Shown here piece after piece: positions 55,295 through 64,000 of a DNA stretch of 64,000 nucleotides (within the stretch, counting starts at the first letter, position 1; each line of letters starts with the position of its first letter). The notes under the pieces were generated by a model that was not told where the DNA came from, made no database searches, and saw only the letters and a program-made list of their open reading frames with translations. The stretch spans positions 10,494,211-10,558,210 of the forward strand of contig CM075104.1 in assembly GCA_037576195.1 (NCBI GenBank), in the 5' to 3' direction. This DNA comes from Phytoseiulus persimilis. Taxonomy: Eukaryota > Arthropoda > Arachnida > Mesostigmata > Phytoseiidae. Both the position numbers and the translations under genes were made by a program.

Positions 55295-57581
55295 TCAAAG
55301 GGATGCGTTTGGCTCGCGTTCGTTCACAGCGGAACCTGGTTGTGGATCTGGAGATTCGACGGGTCGATGCTTGGACATGCTCGCGAATCTCGCGTTCATC
55401 CGCTCGATGGCCAACACGACAGTGGCCATCGCGTGGCCTATCAGGCCAATGTAACAGATGCCTTCGATATCCGCGACGTGAAGGGATTCAAGCTGACGGT
55501 CATCAGAAACTGCCGTACCAAGGCATCCCGTCCAAGCTCCCGCGACTTCTCTGAACCAGTGGAGCAGGATGCCTGCCTCGTTCAGCCGCCAGATACTGCA
55601 TGCAACATTTCTATATTTAACAAAAAATCGATCTATTCTAAAATTCAGTGGACCGGCCGAGAAAAGTATCTCTATGAGTAATGTCGAAATATTACCTCTT
55701 GTTGATTAGCCGCAGTCGAGACCCTTCCAACCTCCTATTCAGAAAGAAAACGGCATTGAAGGTATAAACTACCTCGGATCCGGCGTATAGTTCTCCAAGA
55801 AGTGTATTCTTGCATTTTTCGGTCGCAGCCCGCGCGCAAGCGGGTCGACTGGCCAGGACCGTGGCACGACTCGACAAGATGGAAGTCAGGATTTCCGGAT
55901 TGAACAGAATTGCTGCCTTCCTCTGAGTCTTCTGCTTCTCGACGATCCGAGTGTACAACTGACGCACAAATGGTTTGTCAGACACCTGAAAAATGCTTCG
56001 CTCATTTTCATCACGCTTTTGCGCCTGAGGCTAGAAGTTGATCCGGACACAGTTGATCAACCTCTTTCAGTTCTTGGAGTGGATCGACAAAAACAGATCA
56101 AACCTTGAGAACGTATTCGAAACTGTTTTCGGGAACGTAGACCCTCAGCGCGGGTCTCGTGTGCAAATCCCATAAACTGTTGACTCGCGGCATTTCTGGT
56201 TTGAACAACATCGCTCCCTGGGAAGCGACGAACTTTTGACAGAGAACTCACTTTTCCAAGAGGGCGTAACAATTCAAAGTCTGCCCACTGAGCTAAGTCT
56301 TGTCCGAACCTTGAGCTGGCCCGCGTAAACGTTCATCAAGATCATACTCGTGCCGAGAATCCAGGTAATCCATAGCATCCTGATCGTGTTTAACTTGGGA
56401 GGCTCTCCGCTGCCTGCAATGGGAATCTTGAACATGATGAGGAGTACTGGCGAATCAACAAAAAACTCTAGAGCGATCAAGTATAATTCGGAGGACGATG
56501 CAAGGGGCGGGGTAACTGCCCAATCAATATACGAACATTCGTTCCAAGTGTTCCCGAACAGCAAGAAAAGGTAACGGAGGCATATTTTCTGAAATTCCGA
56601 TGTTCCCATGAGGATGAGTTGAGAAGCCGTCAACAGCAGGGAGATGAATACGATGCCCACTGCGAGAGCTATCCACACCTGTCGGAGGGAAGCTCAACAT
56701 CGAGTCACGAGTACCTCGCGCAAACACTGCAAGACGTCGGAGCTTCCGAGGACTCACGTCATAGTTCAGTTGTTTTAGCACCGCGAAAGGATCTTTACTG
56801 AAGCGGGTTTTCCTCCCGGCGAGAATGATGATATCGATGGGGTGGATCAGCGGCGACACAGATGCCACAGCCAACTTTTCAGAACTCGGATTCGTACCGC
56901 AAAGCGCGATGTCAGCTTCCTGCGAAGTTCAAAGAGAACCATTGGAATCAGCTCTCGACATTCTTGTCGCGGGCCAACTCAAACTGCCACATCAGGAGAG
57001 TGAAAGAAGCATCTAGGCCGATCGAACGATTCGAATCATCCCAGTGACTATGACCACCCTCCGACGAATTCACGTCGAAAGACAGAGACATAACAGAGTT
57101 ATTAAGATGAAAGTACGTCTCTGTCAAGAAGACCAATGGCTCCATTCCACGTGTCGTTGACTTTGAGACCCCAAGCTCCAGCGTTCGTCACGTTGTAACT
57201 GGAGTAATATGAATAAAATCAATTTTCCCATGTAGGGGGATGTCGCTCGGCTGTCCCTATCAATAAATGGCCGCGAGCGAGTACCTGAAACCCAGGGACT
57301 TCGAAAGCACTGAGAGAATTTTGCCATACATCCCTCCGACGACCACGTTAAGGCCTTCCTGATGAACTACATGGTATGGCGGATACTGAAACGGGATATC
57401 GGTACCGAGTTTTCGCGATCACCACATGAAAGGACAATTGAACGGAAACTTCGATCGAGTCACGGGGGCATTATCTCTTAATTATCCTCGAACAAGGGGA
57501 AGAGGAGAACGGGACCTCACCGTGAAAGTAGCAATTCGGAGGAGCTGTCCCCGCAAACTCATGTTGCACGGATTCATAAGC
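55295..57581 (-). CDS. Divergent ionotropic receptor (IR) chemoreceptor, copy A
   Basis: Ligand-gated ion-channel subunit related to ionotropic glutamate receptors, probably chemosensory. Exons, all in phase: 57581-57521, 57385-57285, 57198-57117, 56919-56758, 56678-56537, 56413-56310, 56217-56104, 55985-55696 and 55595-55295, giving at least 451 residues. The S1 half reads LRGQLLRIATFT, YPPYHVVHQEGLNVVVGG, then EADIALCGTN. The first membrane segment is WIALAVGIVFISLLLTASQL, the pore LFGNTWNE, and the third segment IRMLWITWILGTSMILMNVY. S2 follows (KPEMPRVNSLWDLHTRP; RVYVPENSFEYVLK; FNAVFFLNRRLEGSRLRLI). The last segment is IEGICYIGLIGHAMATVVLA, preceded by RLNEAGILLHWFREV. The canonical S1 arginine of glutamate receptors is not evident, as in many divergent IRs. 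The first coding exon(s) and signal peptide, right of 57581, are unresolved. Confidence 0.9.
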
Positions 57582-60396
57582 CTGACAGAGGGTCTCGAAC
57601 GAATCGGCATGCTGAAACGACCTCCCACACGCATGAAGAGAGCTGGTAGGACTTCCCTCCCCGCGAATCTCAGAGTGTCCTTTCGCCTGAATTCAAACGT
57701 TAACGAGCCCCGCTGTCAAGAAATCAATTGCTGGTGCAAAGGCGTCGACTCGATGGGCGGTGATACCAAAATCGTTGAACTATTCCAATGCCCGCGCTCC
57801 GCACCTTTCGGGGTGAGGGGTGCAGATTCGAGGGCTGTAGTTGAGTCCAGTTGAGTCGTTTGATCGAACGCACGATTCCTGCATAAATGGTTGATACAAT
57901 GAGAATCGACTCGATAATGGCCAGCGCGCTCCAGCCGCTCAAATGAAATATTTCAATTTGAATGGAGCCATTCTTCTCTTATGGTTTTCGACATCGATCT
58001 CGATCGAGTGGACTTCTGGAGCTCAGAGCCTCGATATGAGCTGGAACGTCACCCCATTATCGTGAAGGTAAGAGATCGCTATATTCACGAAGCTGTATCG
58101 TCTGCGCAGGGAGTTCGCGACACGTATGGCCCCGTTCTGATCACGCGCCTTCGTCTATCTCGGCAGTGAGTCGACTCGCAAGTAAACCATCAGTTATGGT
58201 CAGTCGGGTAGCCGGCTCTGAACTTTTTCAAACCGTTTTTTTTACCTGAGGAAAACACGGAAAAAACAACAGTTCTGGCTGTGGCAGAACTTGGGAGTGA
58301 TTTTCAAGGAGGCGCTGATTTTATTGGACTCATGTAGCGTTCCTGTGGGGCGTCATCACTCGGCATGCTCTCGAGCGATTTCCGCGATATTTTTTCGAAA
58401 ACGGGGTGGCTTCTTTCAGTACGGAATTTTCGGGGCCGATCTTGCTGTCATAACTCTTTCAGCTCTCAGGATCTTTTCGAAAATCAAGAAGTGATCATTC
58501 AAATTTGAAATTCAAATGGTTATGATGAAAATGGCGGTCAGAGAATGGTTTCGACGATGACCTTCTTTTTCAAGGTCTCTCTAAGAGACATCGTGAAAAC
58601 GTGAATATCCATACGATCGGATTCGTGGGGCTCGCGTTGGACCCGCGAGAAGAGGCCGGTCATTCGCCCGAGAATCGATCGAAGTTGTCCCATTCCCTTG
58701 GAAGATGGCGAGCGATCGTTTCACGAATTCCCATGGTGTCAAGGGTGATTTTGGCGACCGAGGGCGGAAAACTCAATGAGGGTGATTCTCGGTGGAAATC
58801 AATAATCGTCAGATCGACCTTGCGGCTCAATATTCGGATGATTCACCCATTTCTGAGCAATTTTCACCCGAGGGGTTACCACCGATTCCGCCTCGTTGAG
58901 GAGTTACGAGAGGAAATGCGAGTGAAAGCGAAGAGAACGAAATTAGCCAACGGGTAGCCCCCCCCCCCTCGAAAGAAGAGTGAATACGGTCGTTTACCGT
59001 TTTTCAAGAAGCTAGGATAACTTCGATCGGTTTCCCGGCGAACGACCGGCTCTGTTTGGCGCGCTCAACGCGACCCCTGCGAGTCCGATCGGATGGATAT
59101 TGACGTTTTCACGATGACTTTTAGGGAGACCTCGGGAAAAAAAACTGGTGATTTTTCAAACCAATCTGGCCACTATTTCCATCATATCCATTTGAATTTC
59201 GAATCTAAATGACCGCTTCTCACCACCTCTTGATTTTCGAGAAAATTCCAAGAACTGAGAAAGTTATGGCCAGAAGAAAATCGGGCATGAAAATTCTCGA
59301 CTGAAAACCACTCTGTATATTTGTCACATCCGTTTGTTTGTGATTCCCATAGAGTCAATGTGATCCAGATTCTCTAACTCGATGCGTTATGTGGAAATCG
59401 GCAAAGCTGGGGGGAGTTGGGGGAGCTGTTCACCTTCAACTTTCCTCCATACAAGTACAAACATCAAGACTTCCAATCTTGCTCCACGAGAAGTGGCAGC
59501 GAAGGAACCAATTCAGACTAGCGCTGTACCAGAAGCGGATACTTCTTGAGCCGTACGGAGCCGGAGAGCATAAGCTCAAATAAGTTATTCGTAGTCTCAC
59601 GACTAGATCTTGTTGCACGACAAGACAAAAAGTCAGCTGAGCTGTCTCTCCTGTTGACATCAGCTCGGTCATCCTGAGCTCCAAGCAAAGAAAAACATTA
59701 TCTCTTTTTTACAGCCACGGATCAGCTCCGTTCTCGCTCTGACTGAGTACAACAACGAGCGCGCAGCGCACGGTGACACTGATGACGACGATGATGCAAT
59801 CTTCAACGGAAAAGTAACTCAAATCCCCGCCATGGAAACGATAATACGGGGCCTGTGGGCGATGAGCGCTCGGAGCCGATTCTCAAAAACGCTTTCGTGA
59901 AGCCGACGGCAAAAGTTTGGAAATCACCGACGAGGCCTTTCGAGCCGATGCGAAGAGCTTCGGGGATGAAGGTTCGCCGCCCACGCGAGCACCGTCCCGG
60001 AACGGAGTCCGCACCGGGTTCAAACACGGTGTTCCAGACATCAGAAGGCTTCGACGATGCGATCGACGGTTTTCGCACGCGACTGTCAGCAGGCTGAACT
60101 CCACCAGAACCAGTCGGAGCCCGCACAAGAGCCTCAGAGTGATTTTTCGGAGACACGGTCGTCTCATGAACCCATGATACCTTCCAAAGATTTTAAAGCA
60201 AAGAAAGAAGTTCGGTTGATCGGGTTCATCAACGCTCGAGCAACCGCAGCCAAAGTACCAGATAGGGCACTTGGTGAGATCCACGTGATGCAGAATGAGG
60301 TATCTTCTGAGGCCTCTGAAGGCAAAGACTCTCTCAACACCTGGCGTGTCGTCAGCGCAGGCCGAGTCACCAGAGAGCTCGCTTCCAAACGCTCGC
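57582..60396. other. Region between IR copy A and the retroelement, with candidate plus-strand exons
   Basis: It holds the IR-A 5' end (a hydrophobic minus-strand frame at 57724-57942 may be its N-terminus). On the plus strand are two short exon-like frames: 57981-58067 (ATG, 29 codons, donor AAG/GTAAGA) and 59715-59813 (acceptor CTTTTTTACAG, 33 codons, donor AAA/GTAACT), both phase 0. Open plus-strand frames continue to about 60390. I could not assemble a recognisable protein. An 11-C run lies at 58958-58968. Confidence 0.35.
59715..59813 (+). CDS. Candidate internal exon, unrecognised
   Basis: Strong pyrimidine tract and AG, 33 open codons (PRISSVLALTEYNNERAAH then a run of acidic residues and AIFNGK), then a GT donor. 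Phase 0 at both ends. It may belong with 57981-58067 in a plus-strand gene interrupted by the retroelement at 60.4 kb. Confidence 0.3.
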
Positions 60397-61372
60397 GAAC
60401 GTCTCCTCAGCAAACTGCGCAAACTCGGCATCCGTCTCTCTATTGTGAATCTCATCGAGGCGTACCTCAGTGCGAGGCAGTTCATTGTTCGCCTCGGTTC
60501 ATACTCTTCCCCCCCCCCCCCCCCCCCCCCGCTGACTGCCCATGTGGTTTGCCTCAAGGTTCAGTCCTGGGGCCTCTCCTCTGGAGTATTTATGTTCTCG
60601 ATATTTCGGACTATCTTCCCTCGGGGGTCCACTACCGACTGTTCGCAGACGATATCAAGATTTTTGTCGAAGTCGATGGTAAGGTGGATCAGTATGGCCT
60701 CCTCCAAGCCGGTATCGTGCGCTGGTCCGTCGACAACGGCATTGATCTCTCAGTGCCGAAATGCGCCATTCTTAAGACGAAGCCAGATGACCACTCTTAT
60801 GTTCTTCTTGACAAACCCGTTCCGTTGGTCGATTGTATCCGAGACCTCGGGGTTCTTGTGTCTCCCGATCTTAGATTCAGGCAACATGTATCACAAGTCG
60901 CCACCTCCGCCGCCACGGTCTGCAATCTGAGCCTAAGGTGTTTCTCCATCTCGCGTCCGGACTACTATGTAAACTTGTACAAAGCCTTAGTCATTCCTAA
61001 ACTTCTGTATTGTAGCACGATTTGGGCTCCCTTTCTGGCGCGTGATTTACGTCTTCTTGACTCCGTCCGAGACAAATTTGTTAAACGCGTTGCCAGACGG
61101 TGTGGTGTCTCCCCAGACTCCATCGACCTACCTCGAATTGTGAATCTTCATGAAAACGCTGACATCAACATGCTCAAGAAAATCATACGCACCGATAAAC
61201 TTCACCAATATTTTGAAGTTACGTCAAACAACAGGAGATCGGGTACACACCCAAAGTCAAAGTGTATCGCACGCTCCGACAGAGTGAAAAACCTCTACTC
61301 ATGGCGTATTTCCAGAAAGCCAAACTTGTACAAACCTTTATTCATGAATAAAGAGATCTGAAACTGAAACTG
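60397..61372 (+). mobile_element. 5'-truncated non-LTR retrotransposon (LINE) with reverse transcriptase remnant
   Basis: Reverse transcriptase from the palm onward: ERLLSKLRKLGIRLSIVNLI, then after a C run GLPQGSVLGPLL, the catalytic FADD, DLGVLVSPDLRFRQHV and the thumb region with LYKALVIPKLLYCSTIWAP. The frame ends at a stop at 61359-61361. An AATAAA (61347-61352) and a short tail of TGAAAC units (61359-61372) follow, typical of non-LTR 3' ends. Motifs resemble CR1/Jockey-like elements. The DFSKAFD-type motif expected before ERLLSKL is missing, marking the 5' truncation. The parts before and after 60509-60530 are in different frames, so as read the copy is non-functional. Confidence 0.9.
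60509..60530 (+). repeat. C homopolymer, 22 nt, within the reverse transcriptase
   Basis: 22 consecutive C between the codons for VRLGSYSS and the GLPQGS motif. The reading frame changes across it. It may be slippage in a dead copy, or a miscounted homopolymer. Confidence 0.95.
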
Positions 61373-61489
61373 TGTCAGGGTCGTCCACGAGGACGAACCT
61401 CTCAGAGTTTCTGGAGGCAACGGTCGAACCCATGGGACGGAAGACCACGGTTTAGTCCGGGTTTTCTTCCGCGCCAGGCGAGTCAGTCT

Positions 61490-61720
61490 GGGTATCGAGA
61501 GAGAACAGTTCGCGAGTAGGAGAACCTCGGCTCAGGTGCTCGCCTAGGAGAGTGAGAGGCGAATGAATCAATCGATAACCTCGCAACTGAGGCCCCGAGG
61601 ATTTCCAATACCCTCGTGTCCACGTGGGAAGGGTTATCAAGCTGTGAGTCGTTCCAGAGGTTCCAGCGGAACGATCGAGAGTGCCTGAATAGGATGCCCA
61701 TCACACTTCCGAGGGGATGA
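61490..61720. repeat. Dispersed repeat copy between retroelement and IR copy B
   Basis: Matches WDR47 intron 8 (51820-52000) over about 150 nt, and its left-hand continuation (GAGTGCCT...GCCCATCACACTT, about 61676-61710) matches 53354-53388. It lies directly after the retroelement and in the 3' flank of IR-B. Confidence 0.7.
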
Positions 61721-62807
61721 GAGGAATGGAATGATCTCGAAATCCCCGTCTCATGAAGTACGAGCTCAGGAGCATGGAACTATCTCACGGAGTATCCATC
61801 TGAGCTTGTCCTCGAGGAAGAAAAAGGTCTCTTCAACGGTCACTGGAAGAGGTCGGGGAGAATCGGATCCGGCCACCATCATTAGGAGGCAGTCTGTACG
61901 ATGAGACGACCCCGAATATTTCGCGGGAAGTTTTCCTCAGAAAGCGAGAAAAGTGCACGGGATATCTTTATTCATCAGCTTTTGCTATCTGAAAACTTCC
62001 ACCGGTGATGGTTGAAAACTACTCAAGTCACTCCCATCAGGGGAAAAATGATGAAGGCTGAGGGTAGCGACCAAGCCGGCAATGTGTGAATGTAGTATCG
62101 CTAGAAATGAAAGCGGTCGCGTTGCATCCTGCAGATGTGTCAACGGACCAGATGGTAAAGTGGACGGCGCCGGTTCGGGACAAGACGAAGACACGGTTTG
62201 GAGCGGCGGCAGATTCGTCGACTCATCGTCGATATAAATCAGAGTTTCGGGATGAAGATTTGTTGTTAAGAATATTCTTAGGGAAAAATCTCCGGTTATC
62301 CAACTTTTATGAATCATGGATAATTTACTCCTCATGGAACGTCAGATGCTCCATGATTAGTACCAGATTCCAGGTATAGAAGCAGAAAATTGATGGACTT
62401 CTTGGCCTTCATGAGTGTTAACACTGACTTGAACTGCTACTCATCAGCTTCGAAACACCTACGAACCATGGAAAACCATTCCAGCTGGCCTGGAATCATC
62501 GACTCCGGGAGGAAGAGAGAAGAATCCCCCAATGCCGTAGGCCGTGCAACCCTAGAACTGTTGAACACCCTTCCACTTGCGTTGAAAGAGATACAGGGTC
62601 CAGGGATGTGTACCGGCCAACGGGTGCGCAGCGTGCCCGAGGGAGGTGCGGTCCTATTGTAGCGGTGATGAGTATCGAAGGAGGACACAGTTTGTCTCAA
62701 TCTCCGTTACACGATGCTCCTCGTAGCGCACATTTTTCTCAAAGAGGGTCGTTTGGCCCGTGGTTGTCCACAGCGGAACCCACGTATCGATCCGGAGGTT
62801 TGACGGG

Positions 62808-64000
62808 TCAATGCTTGGAGATTCTCTCGAATCTCGCGTTCATCCGCTCGATGGCCAAGACGACAGTGGCCATCGCGTGGCCTATCAGGCCAATGTAACA
62901 GATGCCCTCGATATCTGCGACGTGAAGCGATTCAAGTTGACGGCCATCAGGGACTGCCGTACCAAGGCATCCTGTCCAAGCTCCCGCGACCTGTCTGAAC
63001 CAGGAGAGCAGGATGCCTGCCTCGTTGAGCCGCTGGATACTGAATGGAACATTTTGATATCGATCGATGAATCCATCTCACACATTCATTCGTCACTGGA
63101 CTGGCTAATTGGATAAAGTCTCTGGGAGAAATGTCAAACCATCACCTTTTGTTGATGAGTTTCACTCGAGACCGTTCAAGCCTCCTGTTCAGAAAGAAAA
63201 CGGCGTTGAAGGTATAGACCGATTCGGATCCGGCGTATAGTTCTCCGAGAAGCGTTTCCCTGCATCTAGCGGTCGCTGCTCGCGCGCAAGCGGGTCGACT
63301 GGCCAGGACCGTGGCACGACTCGACAAGATGGAAGTCAGGATTTCCGGATTGAACAGAATTGCTGCCTTCCTCTGAGTCTTCTGCTTCTCGACGATCCGA
63401 GTGTACAACTGACGCACAAATGGTTTGTCAGACATCTGAAAAATGCTTCGCTCATTTTCCTCACGCTTTTGCGCCTAAAGCTAGAAGTTGATCCGGACAC
63501 AGTTGATCAACCTCTCTCAGTTCTTGGAGTGGATCGACAAAAACAGATCAAACCTTGAGAACGTATTCGAAACTGTTTTCGGGAACGTAGACCCTCAGCG
63601 ACGGTCTCGTGTGCAAATCCCATAAACTGTTGACTCGCGGCATCTCTGGTTTGAACAACATCGCTCCCTGGGAAGCGACGAAATCTTGACAGCGAACTCA
63701 CTATTCCAAGAGAGCGAGCGAGGCGTTCCAATTCACAGTTTGCTCACTGAACTAAGTCTTATCTGAACCTTGAGCTGGCCCGCGTAAACGTTCATCAAGA
63801 TCATGCTCGTGCCAAGAATCCAGGTGATCCAGAGCATCCTGATCGTGTTCAACTTGGGAGGCTCTCCGCTGCCTGCAATGGGAATCGTGGACATGTTGGA
63901 GAGTACTCGCAAACCAACAAGCAAACTCTGGAGCGATCACGTCTGATTCCATGAGCAATGCGAGGGGGGCGACTACCCCATCAAAAGACGTACATTCGTT
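62808..64000 (-). CDS. Divergent ionotropic receptor (IR), copy B, cut by right edge
   Basis: Tandem paralogue of copy A with the same exon structure: the last 7 nt of the pore exon (63994-64000), then 63872-63769, 63667-63554, 63435-63146 and 63039-62808. The S2 exon differs from copy A at only a few residues (for example TARCRE for TEKCKN). The membrane segments IRMLWITWILGTSMILMNVY and IEGICYIGLIGHAMATVVLA are identical. The last exon ends at TGA 62810-62808 (RFERISKH), where copy A has CGA and continues about 24 residues. The S1 half and first membrane segment are beyond position 64000. Intron 63873-63993 corresponds to 56414-56536 of copy A but has diverged strongly. Confidence 0.9.

Noticed and set aside
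60493..60540. Polyproline segment in an open frame spanning the C run
   Set aside because: Proline codons arise only from the C homopolymer; the surrounding protein is a frame-shifted reverse transcriptase.
59883..60557. 224-codon minus-strand frame
   Set aside because: Antisense of the retroelement and its upstream sequence; begins in the C homopolymer and contains a polyglycine run from it.

Overview
The window is nuclear DNA of an animal with compact, intron-rich genes. Coding exons are joined by GT-AG introns of mostly 44-500 nt and there is no operon structure. The gene set, balanced base composition and a tandem pair of divergent ionotropic-receptor (IR) chemoreceptor genes suggest an arthropod. 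My best guess is a predatory (phytoseiid) mite such as Galendromus/Metaseiulus. The species name is inference; the gene identities come from translated sequence. Splice junctions were read by eye and checked for reading-frame phase.

Layout, left to right: (1) 1-2869, minus: N-terminal half of phospholipase D (PX, PH, first HKD motif), running off the left edge. (2) 7182-10023, minus: complete ELMO/CED-12 engulfment adaptor in 8 exons. (3) 12189-13376, minus: intronless F-box/kelch protein related to FBXO42. (4) 15148-15897, minus: complete, uninterrupted triosephosphate isomerase, head-to-head with (5) 16322-18742, plus: complete protein O-mannosyltransferase 2 in 4 exons. (6) 19713-21791, minus: complete CAF-1 p60 (CHAF1B) in 4 exons. 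(7) 23485-52762, plus: WDR47/nemitin, whose LisH-CTLH half (exons 1-5) and WD40 half (exons 6-10) are separated by a single intron of about 25.1 kb. That intron contains, on the opposite strand, an uninterrupted 905-codon gene I do not recognise (30876-33593), and on the plus strand a 192-codon orphan exon (37308-37883). (8) 53-64 kb: two tandem IR genes on the minus strand (55295-57581 and 62808-64000, the second cut by the right edge). Between them is a 5'-truncated non-LTR retrotransposon (about 60397-61372) whose frame breaks at a 22-C homopolymer.

The genes are housekeeping or signalling loci with no common pathway. PLD and ELMO act in membrane and cytoskeletal signalling, TPI in glycolysis, POMT2 in ER O-mannosylation, CHAF1B in replication-coupled chromatin assembly, WDR47 in neuronal microtubule and transport functions, and the IRs probably in chemosensation. 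The least explained parts are the nested 905-codon gene with a duplicated C-terminal motif, the orphan exon with tandem Ser-His-Thr-Pro-Glu-Cys motifs, and the patchwork identity between the IR copies, which looks like gene conversion.
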